This document shows, piece by piece, positions 28,199-37,784 of a DNA stretch of 64,000 bases. A program made the translations under genes and the position numbers. The stretch covers positions 355,743 through 419,742 of the forward strand of contig HG799462.1 of NCBI GenBank assembly GCA_000531095.1, given 5' to 3'. Numbering within the stretch: position 1 is the first letter of the stretch; every line of letters begins with the position of its first letter. This DNA comes from Gemmata massiliana (GTDB taxonomy: Bacteria; Planctomycetota; Planctomycetia; Gemmatales; Gemmataceae). The notes under the pieces were generated by a model, which searched no databases, was not told the DNA's origin, and saw only the letters and a list, made by a program, of their open reading frames with translations.

Positions 28199-30163
28199 AT
28201 GAGAAACCAACTCGGATTGTGGTTACTCGCTTTCGGCGGACTGATGGGGTTGGCGGAGCCGGCCCTCGCCGGGCACTGCGGAACGTGCCGCTACCCCCGG
28301 GGGTGTGTCACCCCCGATCAGTGTGTTACGCCCGTCGTGACTAGTACCGTTCAGTACCAGCCGGTCATCGAACAGCACCAACAGGTTTGCTACCGACCCG
28401 TCTATAAGACGGAGTACCGGGCGGAGTCGTACACGACGTATCGCACCGTCCAGGAAACCAACTACACCACTGAGAAATACACGGTCCAGCGCCCGGTCGT
28501 CGAGCAGTTCGACACTGTCCGCAACTACACCGTGAACCGCCCGGTGTACGAAACTCACCTGCAAGAGCAGCAGTACACGGTGATGAAGCCGGTCACGCGC
28601 ACCTTCCAGGTAGCGGTCCCGTACTGCACCACCCGGCCGGTGTACGAGCAGCACGTGAAGGACGTGTCGCACACGGTCATGCGGCCGCACGTTCAAGAGT
28701 ACCAGGTGGCGATCCCGTACTGCACGATGCGCCCGGTGGTCGAGCAGCACGTCCGCACGCACACCTACGTGGTGAACCGCCCGGTGGTCGAGAACTACCA
28801 GGAGCCGGTCACCTACGTGGTGAATCGGCCGGTGTACGAGCAGCACGTGAAGGACATCCCGTACACGACCTACCGCGCGGTGCGCGAGCCGTACTGCGTG
28901 GAGATCCCGTACTGCGTGATGAAGCCGGTGTACGAGCAGCACGTGAAGGACATCCCGTACACGACCTACCGCACCGAGACGCAGGAATACCAGGTCGCGA
29001 TCCCGTATTGCACGGTGCGCCCGGTGTACGAAACGCAGACGTACTACACGCCGGTCACGACCTACCGCACGGAAGTGGACTACGTCACGCAGCAGCGCGT
29101 GAGCTACGTTACCGAGCCGGTGGTCACGGAGCGCGTCGAGAAGGTGTGCAGCGGCCGGTACGAGACGGTGACCGAGTACATCCCCGGTCCCGTTGTGACC
29201 CGCGCGGTCCGCTCGCCGGGGACGTGCGTCTTCGACCCTTGCACCTGCACGAGCCACTACGTTCCGGGGTGCCTGACGCAGCAGACCGTGCAGTGCCCGG
29301 GTCGGACCGTGTGCAAGAAGGTGTGGGTGCCGCACGAAGAGTGCCGCGTGGTGAAGGATTGCCGGATGGTGTGCAAGCCGGTCTGCACCACGGTGCAAGT
29401 CCCGGTGTGCCGTAAGGTCGCTCAGACCGAAATGAAGACCTGCACCCGGACCTCGTGCCGGCTCGTGAAAGAACAACACGTGCGCTACGAAACCCGCACG
29501 CACTGCTACAAGGTGCCGGAACAGCGCGTTCGGCAGGTGTGCTACACCACCTGCCGCATGGTTCCGGAACAACACACCCGCACCGAAACCCGGTACCGCT
29601 GCTACACCGTGCCGGAGCAACACGTTCGGCAGGTGTGCTACACCACCTGCCGCATGGTCCCCGAGCAGCACGTGAAGATGGTCAACCGCACGCGCTGCTA
29701 CTCGGTGCCCGAAGTGAAGACGTGCGAGATCCCGTACAAGACCTGCCGGTGGGAGAAGGAAGAGCACGTCCGCTACGAAACGCGGCGCCACTGCACGATG
29801 GTTCCGGAAACGGTAACGCGGCAAGTGTGCTACACCACCTGCCGGCTCGTGAAAGAGGACCACGTGCGGTACGAAACGCGGTGCGTAGTCGAGAAGGTGC
29901 CCGAGGTGTGCGTGCGGCACGTGCCCGTGACCACCTGCCGCATGGTGTGCGAACAGCGGCAACAGGTGGTGCGCCAGTGCCGCGTGAACTACGTGTGCGA
30001 GGAGCGCGTCCGCTGCGTGCCGCACACCACCTGCAAGGTGATCCCGGAAACGCACTGCAAGATGGTGCCGCACACCTCCTGCCAGATGGAACCGTACACG
30101 GTGAACTACTGCGTGAAGCGCTACGTGCCGGTGTGCGTCCCAACGTGCAACCCGTGCCCGTAA
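28199..30163 (+). CDS. cysteine-rich YTV-type cell-wall protein
   Basis: A 654-residue exported protein. The signal peptide is MRNQLGLWLLAFGGLMGLAEPALA. The N-terminal half has 17-20-residue repeats of the RPVYEQHVKDIPYTTYR type with many YTV/YTT triplets. The C-terminal half is Cys-rich, with repeats of the CYTTCRMVPEQHVR type. This matches the YTV-domain proteins reported from Rhodopirellula cell walls, thought to cross-link by disulphides in a proteinaceous wall. The ATG at 28199 is chosen over an upstream GTG because it directly precedes the signal peptide. A second family member lies at 47771-48883. Confidence 0.88.
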   Translation: MRNQLGLWLLAFGGLMGLAEPALAGHCGTCRYPRGCVTPDQCVTPVVTSTVQYQPVIEQHQQVCYRPVYKTEYRAESYTTYRTVQETNYTTEKYTVQRPVVEQFDTVRNYTVNRPVYETHLQEQQYTVMKPVTRTFQVAVPYCTTRPVYEQHVKDVSHTVMRPHVQEYQVAIPYCTMRPVVEQHVRTHTYVVNRPVVENYQEPVTYVVNRPVYEQHVKDIPYTTYRAVREPYCVEIPYCVMKPVYEQHVKDIPYTTYRTETQEYQVAIPYCTVRPVYETQTYYTPVTTYRTEVDYVTQQRVSYVTEPVVTERVEKVCSGRYETVTEYIPGPVVTRAVRSPGTCVFDPCTCTSHYVPGCLTQQTVQCPGRTVCKKVWVPHEECRVVKDCRMVCKPVCTTVQVPVCRKVAQTEMKTCTRTSCRLVKEQHVRYETRTHCYKVPEQRVRQVCYTTCRMVPEQHTRTETRYRCYTVPEQHVRQVCYTTCRMVPEQHVKMVNRTRCYSVPEVKTCEIPYKTCRWEKEEHVRYETRRHCTMVPETVTRQVCYTTCRLVKEDHVRYETRCVVEKVPEVCVRHVPVTTCRMVCEQRQQVVRQCRVNYVCEERVRCVPHTTCKVIPETHCKMVPHTSCQMEPYTVNYCVKRYVPVCVPTCNPCP

Positions 30164-30180
30164 AGCAGAGATAGGACAGA

Positions 30181-30302
30181 AGAGTAGCCGCGGATGAACG
30201 CAGATGAGACGCGGATCAGATAAGACAGAAGAGTGCGAAGCGATTTCCACTTTCCTGTAATGTCTGATCCGCGTCTCATCTGCGTTCATCCGCGGCTACT
30301 CT
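30181..30302. repeat. 40-bp perfect inverted repeat
   Basis: Arms 30181-30220 and 30263-30302 are perfect 40-base inverted copies around a 42-base loop, starting 18 bases after the YTV gene. Part of the arm (GCCGCGGATGAACGCAGATG) resembles a single copy at 37502-37521. Confidence 0.9.
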
Positions 30303-30373
30303 TGTTGCATTTCCCCTGCCCTTCGCGGTTCTTATAACGACGGCTGCGAACGCCGTCGGAAACGCGAGGGCCG

Positions 30374-31213
30374 ATGTCCACCACACTCCGCGTCGGTGCG
30401 GTCAATTACCTGAACACGAAGCCGCTGATCGAGCGGCTCACCGACTTCGCGCCCGGGATCGAACTGTCGCTTGATCTGCCGAGCCGACTGGCGGACCAGC
30501 TCGCGGCGGGCGAACTCGATGTCGGGCTGATTCCCGTGGTCGAGTTCTTTCGCGGTGACAACTACACGTTCGTCCCGAACATCGCGATCGGTTCACGTGG
30601 TCCCGTTCTGAGTGTCACGCTCTTTAGCAAGGTGCCGTGGGCAGACATTCGCACGGTCGCACTCGATGAGGGCTCGCGCACGAGCGCCACACTCACGCGG
30701 ATCATCCTCGAGAAGCGGTACGGTATCGAACCCGTCATTCAGCAACTTCCAATCGATACTCCCGCAGACGATCTCACCACGGACGCAGTGCTGCTCATCG
30801 GCGACCGCGCGATGCGAGCGTGTTTGCCGGGCTACCGCTTCGCCTACGACCTCGGAGAAGAGTGGACCGCGTGGACCGGCTTGCCGATGGTGTTCGCGGT
30901 GTGGGCCGTTCGCAGCGGCATCGATTTGGGCGAAGCCGAGCGCGCGTTCCATCAGGCGAAAGAATACGGTCTCGCGAACGCGGGTTTGATCGCCCAGCGC
31001 GAGGCGCCTGCACTCGGACTCGATCCGGGGTTCTGCCGCCGGTACATGAGTAACGTGCTCCGTTACGATCTCGGACCCCTGGAACTGGCTGGGATGCAGA
31101 AGTACCGCGAATTGGCCGAAGGGGTTGGTGTTTTGGCGAACTCCGGTCCCGCGGCCGGAGGGGGCAATACCCTCCAACGCCGTACACCCGGTCTCGCGGC
31201 CGGGGTTCGCTAG
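30374..31213 (+). CDS. mqnA: chorismate dehydratase, futalosine menaquinone pathway
   Basis: A periplasmic-binding-like enzyme fold of about 279 residues. The N-terminus RVGAVNYLNTKPL, the VDLP-like LPSRLADQLAAGELDVGLIP stretch (in part), LDEGSRTS and DLGEEW are characteristic of MqnA. It converts chorismate to 3-enolpyruvylbenzoate, the first step of the futalosine route. It is followed after 12 bases by mqnC, an obvious operon. MqnB, MqnD and MqnE are not in the window. Confidence 0.92.
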   Translation: MSTTLRVGAVNYLNTKPLIERLTDFAPGIELSLDLPSRLADQLAAGELDVGLIPVVEFFRGDNYTFVPNIAIGSRGPVLSVTLFSKVPWADIRTVALDEGSRTSATLTRIILEKRYGIEPVIQQLPIDTPADDLTTDAVLLIGDRAMRACLPGYRFAYDLGEEWTAWTGLPMVFAVWAVRSGIDLGEAERAFHQAKEYGLANAGLIAQREAPALGLDPGFCRRYMSNVLRYDLGPLELAGMQKYRELAEGVGVLANSGPAAGGGNTLQRRTPGLAAGVR

Positions 31214-31225
31214 ATTAGGGGTACC

Positions 31226-32371
31226 ATGAACACCATCGACCACATTCTCGCGAAGGCCGTTGGGGGCACGCGCCTGACGCCCGACGAGGGGCTGGCCCTG
31301 TTCGCGTGTCGCGATCTGCACAAGCTCGGCCGGGCCGCGCACGCGGTCACGATGCGGTTGCACCCGGAACCGTACCGCACGTTCAACATTGATCGAAACA
31401 TCAACTACACCAACGTGTGCGCTGCGGTGTGCGACTTCTGCGCGTTCTACCGCAAGTCGGCCGATTCAGACGCCTACGTCCTGTCGCGCGACGAGTTGTA
31501 CAAGAAGATCGAGGAAACCATCGCACTGGGCGGCGATCAGGTGCTCATGCAGGGCGGGATGCACCCGTCGCTCAAGCTCGAATGGTACGAAGAACTGCTC
31601 CGTGACCTGAAGGCACGGTTCCCAACTGTGAACCTTCACGCTTTCAGCCCGCCGGAAATCTGGCACTTCCACAAGATCAACAAGTTGCCGCTCGAAACCG
31701 TTTTGGGGCGATTGAAGGACGCGGGCCTCGGTTCGCTCCCGGGCGGCGGCGGCGAGATTCTCGTGGACCGCGTGCGGAAGGAACTCACGAAGGGTAAGGC
31801 GCTCGCGTCCGAGTGGCTCGAAGTGTGCCGCGTGTGGCACAAGCTCGGCGGTAGGGGCACCTGTACGATGATGTTCGGCCACATCGAAACGGACGCCGAG
31901 CGCATCGAGCACCTGACGCGGCTCCGCGACCTCCAGGACGAAACCGGCGGGTTCACGGCGTTCATCTGCTGGACCATGCAGCCCGGTCACAAGATGGCCG
32001 ATTTCCCCGAAATGGGCGCGTTCGAGTACCTCCGCACCCAGGCCATCAGCCGGCTGTACCTCGACAACATCCCGAACATTCAGTCGTCCTGGGTCACGCA
32101 GGGCGGGAAGATCGGGCAGGTCGCGCTCTTCTTCGGTGCCAACGACATGGGTTCGCTCATGATCGAGGAGAATGTGGTCGCGTCCGCGGGGACGGTCCAC
32201 TACCTCACGCTCGAAGAGATCAAGCGCAGCATCCGCGAGGCCGGCTGGGAACCGCGCCAGCGGAACGTCTTCTATCAACTGATCGACGAGAAACCCGTCC
32301 CGCACAGCGAACCGCGCCCCACCGGGGGCAGCGCCCAAGTTCCACACACGTCATTGCCGGTACTGAACTGA
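31226..32371 (+). CDS. mqnC: cyclic dehypoxanthinyl futalosine synthase (radical SAM)
   Basis: A 381-residue radical-SAM enzyme. The cluster motif C65-x3-C69-x2-C72 (CAAVCDFCAFYR) binds [4Fe-4S]. LPGGGGEILVDRVRK and HPSLKLEWYE are typical of MqnC rather than MqnE. It cyclises dehypoxanthine futalosine. It sits directly after mqnA, giving two consecutive pathway genes. The C-terminal 20 residues (SEPRPTGGSAQVPHTS) are a variable tail. Confidence 0.92.
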   Translation: MNTIDHILAKAVGGTRLTPDEGLALFACRDLHKLGRAAHAVTMRLHPEPYRTFNIDRNINYTNVCAAVCDFCAFYRKSADSDAYVLSRDELYKKIEETIALGGDQVLMQGGMHPSLKLEWYEELLRDLKARFPTVNLHAFSPPEIWHFHKINKLPLETVLGRLKDAGLGSLPGGGGEILVDRVRKELTKGKALASEWLEVCRVWHKLGGRGTCTMMFGHIETDAERIEHLTRLRDLQDETGGFTAFICWTMQPGHKMADFPEMGAFEYLRTQAISRLYLDNIPNIQSSWVTQGGKIGQVALFFGANDMGSLMIEENVVASAGTVHYLTLEEIKRSIREAGWEPRQRNVFYQLIDEKPVPHSEPRPTGGSAQVPHTSLPVLN

Positions 32372-32448
32372 GTCGGCACAATGGGTGTGTTCCGCCGCGC
32401 TCCCGAGAGGAGCGCGGGCCGGTTCCCGCTCGCCACTCTGAGACGTGA

Positions 32449-33216
32449 ATGACCGAAGAAACCACTTTACGGCTGCGGCTCCAAACCGTGGCCGCGTATC
32501 GCGAACTGCGCCGCAACGTGCAAAAGAGCGGGCGCGAGAACGTCATTTTCGCGCTCGTCATGCTCGGTCTCGCGTACTTCGCCCACCAAAACGGCCAGAA
32601 CACGTTTGTGGCGCTCATATACGTTGCCCTCGGCCTCGGTGAACTGCTCGTTGGCCTCTTCAAGTGGGCGGTACCGTCGGCTGAAGGGCTGATTCTCGAC
32701 GGTATGGTGTTGCTCGTATTCGCCGCACTGAACTTTGGGCGCGAATTCTTGCGGTTTCAAGGCGGTGCTCAGCCCACTTCGACCGGGATCTTCTTCGGCT
32801 TGTTGATGCTCTACTTTGCGGTCGGTCGGTTTAAGAACTACGCGGCCCTGCGCCGACTGTTCGCGGAGCGCCCCGCGCCGGAACACATCGCGTGGTTTGA
32901 TGATCTCGTCCGCGACATCCTGACGTCCGACCCGCACGCGGACCAACTCGCGCTCGATCTGCCGACCACCCCTCACTGGCGGGTGAAGCTCCTTGGTAGC
33001 ACGGCCTTCTTTGTGGCGAATAACGGTGGTTCGGTGTGGGTCGTGGGGCCGGACGACTTCGTACTCGTGCGCGAGAAGCACGACCGCGGGGGCGGGCGCC
33101 GAAAGGCCCTGCTCCGCATTTACGGCGATGCTTACCCCGAGTTCACGCTCGACGACGTGAGTTGGGCGAACTACGCGCGTTGGATGGACGAATTCGCGGC
33201 CCCGCACCCGGCCTGA
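32449..33216 (+). CDS. membrane protein of unknown function
   Basis: 255 residues. The N-terminal half has four hydrophobic helices (about 32-46, 50-66, 75-92 and 105-118). The C-terminal half (about 125-255) is soluble with a beta-rich part ([17 protein letters not shown]). No family is recognised. It lies between mqnC and the ABC ATPase on the same strand, with 77- and 34-base gaps, so it may be the partner of that ATPase (inference). Confidence 0.75.
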   Translation: MTEETTLRLRLQTVAAYRELRRNVQKSGRENVIFALVMLGLAYFAHQNGQNTFVALIYVALGLGELLVGLFKWAVPSAEGLILDGMVLLVFAALNFGREFLRFQGGAQPTSTGIFFGLLMLYFAVGRFKNYAALRRLFAERPAPEHIAWFDDLVRDILTSDPHADQLALDLPTTPHWRVKLLGSTAFFVANNGGSVWVVGPDDFVLVREKHDRGGGRRKALLRIYGDAYPEFTLDDVSWANYARWMDEFAAPHPA

Positions 33217-33250
33217 GCACACTCGAAATTTCTGTCGGATCAAGGCACCC

Positions 33251-33979
33251 ATGATCGAAGTACGCGACCTGTCGAAGTGGTTCCGTGGGCCGAACGGTCA
33301 GCGCGTCACCGCGGTCGATGCCGTGCGCTTCACGGTTCACCCCGGTGAGGTGTTCGGGCTGCTCGGTCCCAACGGGGCCGGCAAAACGACTACCCTGCGG
33401 ATGCTCTGCACCGTGCTCAGACCCTCGGACGGAACCGCGACCGTCGCGGGGCACGATGTCGTCACGGAGCCGGGCGAGGTGCGGCGCCACGTCGGGTTCC
33501 TCTCCGCGAACACCGGCGTGTACGACCGCATGACCGCGTGGGAACTGGTCGAATACTACGGCCGGTTGCACCAGGTGCCGCCCGAGGAACTGTACCCGCG
33601 GATGGAGGAGCTGTTCACCACGCTCCAGATGACGAACTTCCGCGACACCCGCGGCGGCAAGCTGAGCACCGGCATGAAGCAAAAGCTCTCGATCGCCCGG
33701 GCGCTCGTCAACGACCCGCCCGTGCTGATCTTCGACGAGCCGACGGCGGGCCTGGACGTACTCGTTCAGCGGGCGGTACTGGACAGCATCAAGCGCCTCC
33801 GCGGGCGCGGGAAAACGATCATCTTCTCCACGCACATCATGCGCGAAGTGGAGAAACTGTGCGACCGCGTCGCGGTGATGGCGAAGGGGCGAGTCATCGT
33901 CTGCGGTACGCTCAACGAGCTGCGCGAGATGTACAAGCAGGACGACCTGGAAGAACTGTTCTTCGATCTGGTGTCTTGA
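33251..33979 (+). CDS. ABC-2 type transporter ATPase (NatA-like)
   Basis: A 242-residue ATPase with Walker [12 protein letters not shown]-loop region [13 protein letters not shown], signature [15 protein letters not shown], Walker [12 protein letters not shown] and H-loop STHIM. It resembles ATPases of Na+ or drug exporters whose ABC-2 permease normally follows. Here the gene is followed at once by palindromes and a convergent hydrolase, so the permease is missing or elsewhere. Confidence 0.88.
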   Translation: MIEVRDLSKWFRGPNGQRVTAVDAVRFTVHPGEVFGLLGPNGAGKTTTLRMLCTVLRPSDGTATVAGHDVVTEPGEVRRHVGFLSANTGVYDRMTAWELVEYYGRLHQVPPEELYPRMEELFTTLQMTNFRDTRGGKLSTGMKQKLSIARALVNDPPVLIFDEPTAGLDVLVQRAVLDSIKRLRGRGKTIIFSTHIMREVEKLCDRVAVMAKGRVIVCGTLNELREMYKQDDLEELFFDLVS

Positions 33980-33984
33980 TTAAT

Positions 33985-34084
33985 CCCTGGGACCGCGGTC
34001 CCAGGAACCTACCACCCGCTCGTTGACACTCGCGGTTCGCCCGGAGCTTTCTTGGCGAACCGCGAGTGTCAACGAGCGGGTGGA
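33985..34084. repeat. tandem palindromes between convergent genes
   Basis: A perfect 20-bp palindrome (33985-34004, centred on CCGCGG) is followed by an inverted repeat of about 30 bp (near 34011-34040 and 34054-34084) with a short loop. The right arm covers the last codons and stop of the serine hydrolase gene. It is a likely bidirectional terminator and possibly an inserted element. Confidence 0.8.
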
Positions 34085-35559
34085 ACTGTCTTAAACTCGA
34101 TCCCCGACAGCGTCAGCCCTTTGACCTTCTTGTCCGTTACGGTGAACGTGGCGAGTTCGGTCTCGAAACGTCCGCCGGTGACGCGGAACGTGTCGCGTTC
34201 GTAGTGCTCCAGTGGGTACGTGAAAGCGCTGAACGTCGCAGTAAACTTGCCCTCAACGAACCGGACGGTCGCGGTGCCGTAGGCCGGGTGCGTGTATTCG
34301 CCCGCGAGGGCCGTTAACGGGAGCGACGGCTTCGCGTTCGGGTCGCGTGCCATGTCGCGTGCCGTCAGAGTTGCTTTCTTGGCTTCCGCTTCGTCGTCGA
34401 CCAGCTTGCGGAAGTGGGCGTTCCAGTCTTTGGGTTTTAGATCGCAGTACAGATCAACAAGGGTGTTCGTTGCGGCTATTGGCATTCGCGTGTCGTGCAG
34501 GTTGGTCAGTACCGCGAAGCCCAAATCCTTTTCCGGAACGAGTGTGATTTGAATGCGGAACCCGTCGATCAAACCACCGTGGGCCACAACCTTCAACCCG
34601 CGGTAGTCGTTCACTACCCAGCCCATCGCGTAGCTGAGTTGCACCGTGTCCGGAAACGGAAATTTCGCCGCACCTTCCAGGCGCATCAGATTTTGTGGCG
34701 TGCGCGTTTCGAGGAGCGGCTTGGACGAAACCAGTCGCTGGCCGCTCGGGGCGACACCGTCGGAGACGTGAAACTGGAGCCACGCGACGAGATCCCGCGC
34801 GGTCGCGTTCATCGAGCCGGACGAGTTCGGTTCTTTCATCTCGTAGGTCGGCGCGAGTTCGATCTTCCCGGTTTTGTTGAGTTGATGACCCAGGGCACGG
34901 TCGGCGTCCTTCGCGATCTCCGTTGTGGTGAACGTCACGCCCTTCATTTCGAGCGGGTCGATGAGACGCTCGCGAACGAGTTTCTCCCACTTTTCCTTCC
35001 CGCACCGCTCCGCGATGCGTCCGGCCGCCATGAACGTGATGCTGTTGTACCGGTAGCCGCTCCGGAACGGGTATTCGAGCGGGAGCAGTGGAACTTGCTT
35101 GAGTATGTGGTCGATGCTCCACGGCGCACGGTACCACAGCAGATCGTGACTCGCGAGCCCGGTGCGGTGCGTCACGAGGTCGCGCACGGTAAGTAGCGCG
35201 CTCGCGTTCGGATCGGAGAGCTTGAAGTCTGGTAGGTGCTTCTTCACCGGATCGTCCCAGTCCAGTTTCCCGTCGTCGACGAGCATCGCCAGAAGTGCCG
35301 TTGTGAACTGTTTCGTGCAGGACGCGAGCGGGAAGGACGTGTCCGATGTGACCGGATCTTTCGCGTCGATCGAGCGGTACCCATAACCCTTCAGGACGAG
35401 TGTCTGGTCACCACGAACGACCACGAGAGCCGCACCGGGTACCTGGAACGCTTTGAGGGCGTCGGTCATCACCGCGTCCGCGGCTTCCGGTTTCGGCTCG
35501 TCCCCGCGCGCGGAGAGAAAAGGAGCAAGGAGAACTGCGGTCGCGAAGGTCCAGCGCAT
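34069..35559 (-). CDS. secreted serine hydrolase, beta-lactamase/class C (PF00144) family
   Basis: About 496 residues with a signal peptide (MRWTFATAVLLAPFLSARG). The catalytic motifs are SxxK (S80-C-T-K83), YNS in GYRYNSITF and the HGG box (VAHGGLIDGF), so the enzyme should be active as an esterase or D-peptidase type hydrolase. A C-terminal lipocalin-like beta domain (about 400-490) is commonly fused in this family. The start ATG at 35559 precedes the signal peptide. It is divergent from the pseudopilin-like gene. Its substrate cannot be inferred. Confidence 0.88.
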   Translation of the reverse strand: MRWTFATAVLLAPFLSARGDEPKPEAADAVMTDALKAFQVPGAALVVVRGDQTLVLKGYGYRSIDAKDPVTSDTSFPLASCTKQFTTALLAMLVDDGKLDWDDPVKKHLPDFKLSDPNASALLTVRDLVTHRTGLASHDLLWYRAPWSIDHILKQVPLLPLEYPFRSGYRYNSITFMAAGRIAERCGKEKWEKLVRERLIDPLEMKGVTFTTTEIAKDADRALGHQLNKTGKIELAPTYEMKEPNSSGSMNATARDLVAWLQFHVSDGVAPSGQRLVSSKPLLETRTPQNLMRLEGAAKFPFPDTVQLSYAMGWVVNDYRGLKVVAHGGLIDGFRIQITLVPEKDLGFAVLTNLHDTRMPIAATNTLVDLYCDLKPKDWNAHFRKLVDDEAEAKKATLTARDMARDPNAKPSLPLTALAGEYTHPAYGTATVRFVEGKFTATFSAFTYPLEHYERDTFRVTGGRFETELATFTVTDKKVKGLTLSGIEFKTVPPAR

Positions 35560-35642
35560 AACGAGGCCCGTTACGGGTACAACACCGCACCGTTTGCCCG
35601 CGAAATGCGTAAACCAGATGGGTCTATTTCGCAGGGGTCGCA

Positions 35643-36470
35643 ATGAACCGTCGGGTCACCATCATCGGCGCGGGGCTGCTCGTTCTCGTTGTAGCGGGCT
35701 TGGTGATCCCGTTCATCGTGAAGGCGCGGTTGAAGGCGAATCTGGCCGCGTCGCAGAACAATTTGCGGGAACTCGCACTTTTCGCCGCGCACAACGCGAA
35801 GCCGGACCCAAATAACGACAAACGCAAGCTCCTCACGGAGATCCCCGCCGGCACCATCGCCCTGTACGGCACGCCCCCCGAAGAGCGGCTCAGTTGGGTC
35901 GTGGGCGTGATTCCGGGCATGGACCAGCGCCGGGTGAACTCGGAGCAACTTCTGAGCATCATCGACCGCACAAAGCCTTGGAACGCGGACACGAACCAAC
36001 AAGCGGCGCGCACGCGGCTCCCGGTTCTCCTGTGCCCGGAAAATTTGCCCGAAGTCCCCCCCGGCTCCCCTGCGATCACTTGTTACGTGGGGATCAGCGG
36101 ACTCGGCGCGAATGCGGCCGCACTGCCCATCGATTCTCCGCAGGCGGGCGCGATGCGATACGATGCCCCCACGCCGTTCGAGCGCATTTCCGACGGCCTG
36201 AGCCAAACGCTGCTGTTCGCCGAAACGCGGAACGAACTCGGCCCGTGGCTCCGCGGTGGTCCCTCGACGGTTCGCGGGTTGCACAACGCTCCCGGCGTTC
36301 CGGCGCTTATTGGGACGGACGGGCAGTTCGGCGGTTACTTCCCGGGCATCGCGCATTTCGCCATGTGCGACGGGAGCGTGCGAGCGTTCACCGCGAATGC
36401 GGACCCGCGCGTGTTGTACGGTCTGAGTACTATTGCGGGTAAGAACACCGATCCCGTACCGGGCGAGTGA
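35643..36470 (+). CDS. DUF1559-like pseudopilin-type membrane protein
   Basis: A 275-residue protein with one N-terminal helix (about 5-26) followed by an extracytoplasmic domain. The C-terminal AHFAMCDGSVRAF corresponds to the H-x-DG tail of DUF1559 planctomycete proteins, and LSQTLLFAE matches their ISDGTSNTI-type stretch. The classical N-terminal prepilin cleavage motif is absent, so it may be a non-processed paralogue. Confidence 0.75.
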   Translation: MNRRVTIIGAGLLVLVVAGLVIPFIVKARLKANLAASQNNLRELALFAAHNAKPDPNNDKRKLLTEIPAGTIALYGTPPEERLSWVVGVIPGMDQRRVNSEQLLSIIDRTKPWNADTNQQAARTRLPVLLCPENLPEVPPGSPAITCYVGISGLGANAAALPIDSPQAGAMRYDAPTPFERISDGLSQTLLFAETRNELGPWLRGGPSTVRGLHNAPGVPALIGTDGQFGGYFPGIAHFAMCDGSVRAFTANADPRVLYGLSTIAGKNTDPVPGE

Positions 36471-36500
36471 GATCGGCGCTGATCCCGATACAATCTCCTC

Positions 36501-37490
36501 ATGTCCGACGAGCCACCCAAGAAAAAGAAGAAGCGTCCGTTCTGGCGTAAGCGCATCCGGCGCTCGACCACCGAGGGCGAGCACAAGCCGGTTCTGCTCG
36601 CAGAAGTGCTCGCTGCGCTGAACCCGCAACCGGGGCAAACGATCGTCGACTGCACGCTCGGCTTCGCGGGTCACTCGCTCGAACTGCTCCAGCGCGTCTC
36701 CCCCGACGGGTTGCTCATCTCGACCGACCTCGACATGGGGAACATCGAACCCGCCCGCGCGAAGCTCGAAGCCGCGGGTGGGCTGTTCGCGCTGCACCAC
36801 TCCAACTTCGCTGGGCTGCCCACGGTTCTCGCGATGGAGGGCGTGTCGCAGGTCGATGGCGTGCTCGCGGACCTCGGCATGTCGAGTATGCAGGTGGACG
36901 ACCGCACGCGCGGGTTCTCGTTCATGCGCGACGGTCCACTCGATATGCGGATGGACCGCACCCGCGGGCGCACCGCGGCGGACTTGCTCGCGACGCTCTC
37001 AAAAGACGAACTTGCGGCGTGTTTCAGCGAATTCGGCGACGAACCGCAAGCGGAAACGATCGCTGCCGCAATCGTAACCCAGCGCGAAGTAAAGCCGGTC
37101 GAACGGACGAAGGAGCTACGCGAACTGATCGACCGCGCGGCCCCGGTTCGTGTGGACCGCAGTCCGGGCGCGCCGCCCGAGCGGAGGCAGTTACTCGGCC
37201 CCGCGACGCGGGTCTTTCAGGCGCTCCGCATTCTCGCCAACCGCGAACTCGCGAACCTTCAACAACTGTTGCGCGTGCTACCGACCATCCTGAAACCCGG
37301 TGGGGTGGCGGCGATCATCAGTTTCCACAGCGGGGAAGACCGGCTCGTGAAAGCGGCGTTCCGCGACGGACTGCGAAGCGGTGTGTACGAATCCGTCAGC
37401 CCGGACGCGATCCGCTCGACGTTCGACGAGCGCCGAGCGAATCCGCGCTCGCGTTCGGCGAAGTTACGTGTTGCGAAGATGAAGGCGTGA
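36501..37490 (+). CDS. rsmH: 16S rRNA m4C1402 methyltransferase
   Basis: A 329-residue SAM-dependent methyltransferase. HKPVLLAEVL, the SAM-binding VDCTLGFAGHS, GVLADLGMSSMQVDDRTRGFSF (in part), LDMRMD and ISFHSGEDR are diagnostic. It modifies C1402 in the decoding centre. The Lys/Arg-rich N-terminal extension (about 8-22) may aid rRNA binding. In most bacteria rsmH lies in the division/cell-wall cluster beside mraZ and ftsL; here it is alone, in line with the missing or dispersed division genes of Planctomycetes. Confidence 0.93.
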   Translation: MSDEPPKKKKKRPFWRKRIRRSTTEGEHKPVLLAEVLAALNPQPGQTIVDCTLGFAGHSLELLQRVSPDGLLISTDLDMGNIEPARAKLEAAGGLFALHHSNFAGLPTVLAMEGVSQVDGVLADLGMSSMQVDDRTRGFSFMRDGPLDMRMDRTRGRTAADLLATLSKDELAACFSEFGDEPQAETIAAAIVTQREVKPVERTKELRELIDRAAPVRVDRSPGAPPERRQLLGPATRVFQALRILANRELANLQQLLRVLPTILKPGGVAAIISFHSGEDRLVKAAFRDGLRSGVYESVSPDAIRSTFDERRANPRSRSAKLRVAKMKA

Positions 37491-37501
37491 AGCCAAGAAG
37501 A

Positions 37502-37571
37502 GCCGCGGATAAACGCGGATGGAAGGCACGATCAGACCGTTCGGGCGAACGGCCGGTGTAAGCCGGCCGGC
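37502..37571. repeat. repeat fragment and hairpin, copy 2 of the GAACGG family
   Basis: GCCGCGGATAAACGCGGATG (37502-37521) resembles the 30181 inverted-repeat arm. CCGTTCGGGCGAACGG (37537-37552) is a perfect palindrome. 37547-37571 matches the 5680 hairpin. It lies between convergent genes. Confidence 0.6.
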
Positions 37572-37586
37572 GTGATGTTCGCGCGG

Positions 37587-37784
37587 CTAAATGTACGTCG
37601 AGAGCACGTACAACACAGTACCGATGCCCGCGAGGAACAGCGTGATGCGCAGCCCCCACCCGGTCGCTTCGTGGATGATCTTGTCCCAGCGGTCGTGTCG
37701 CGTCGCCGCGTACACGAGGCTAACGACCACCAACAGCACCGGCAGATCCCAGTAAATGCTCACGGCCAGAAGTGGCAGGTTCAT
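37587..37784 (-). CDS. small two-helix membrane protein
   Basis: 65 residues with hydrophobic segments (about 3-25 and 45-62) around a charged loop (RHDRWDKIIHEATG). Its ATG overlaps the stop of the upstream gene (TAATG), so the two are translationally coupled. The function is unknown. Confidence 0.78.
   Translation of the reverse strand: MNLPLLAVSIYWDLPVLLVVVSLVYAATRHDRWDKIIHEATGWGLRITLFLAGIGTVLYVLSTYI

Noticed and set aside
28223..30289. 688-codon minus-strand frame opposite the first YTV gene
   Set aside because: Repetitive His/Arg/Val-rich mirror of the YTV repeats; no signal peptide or recognised domain.
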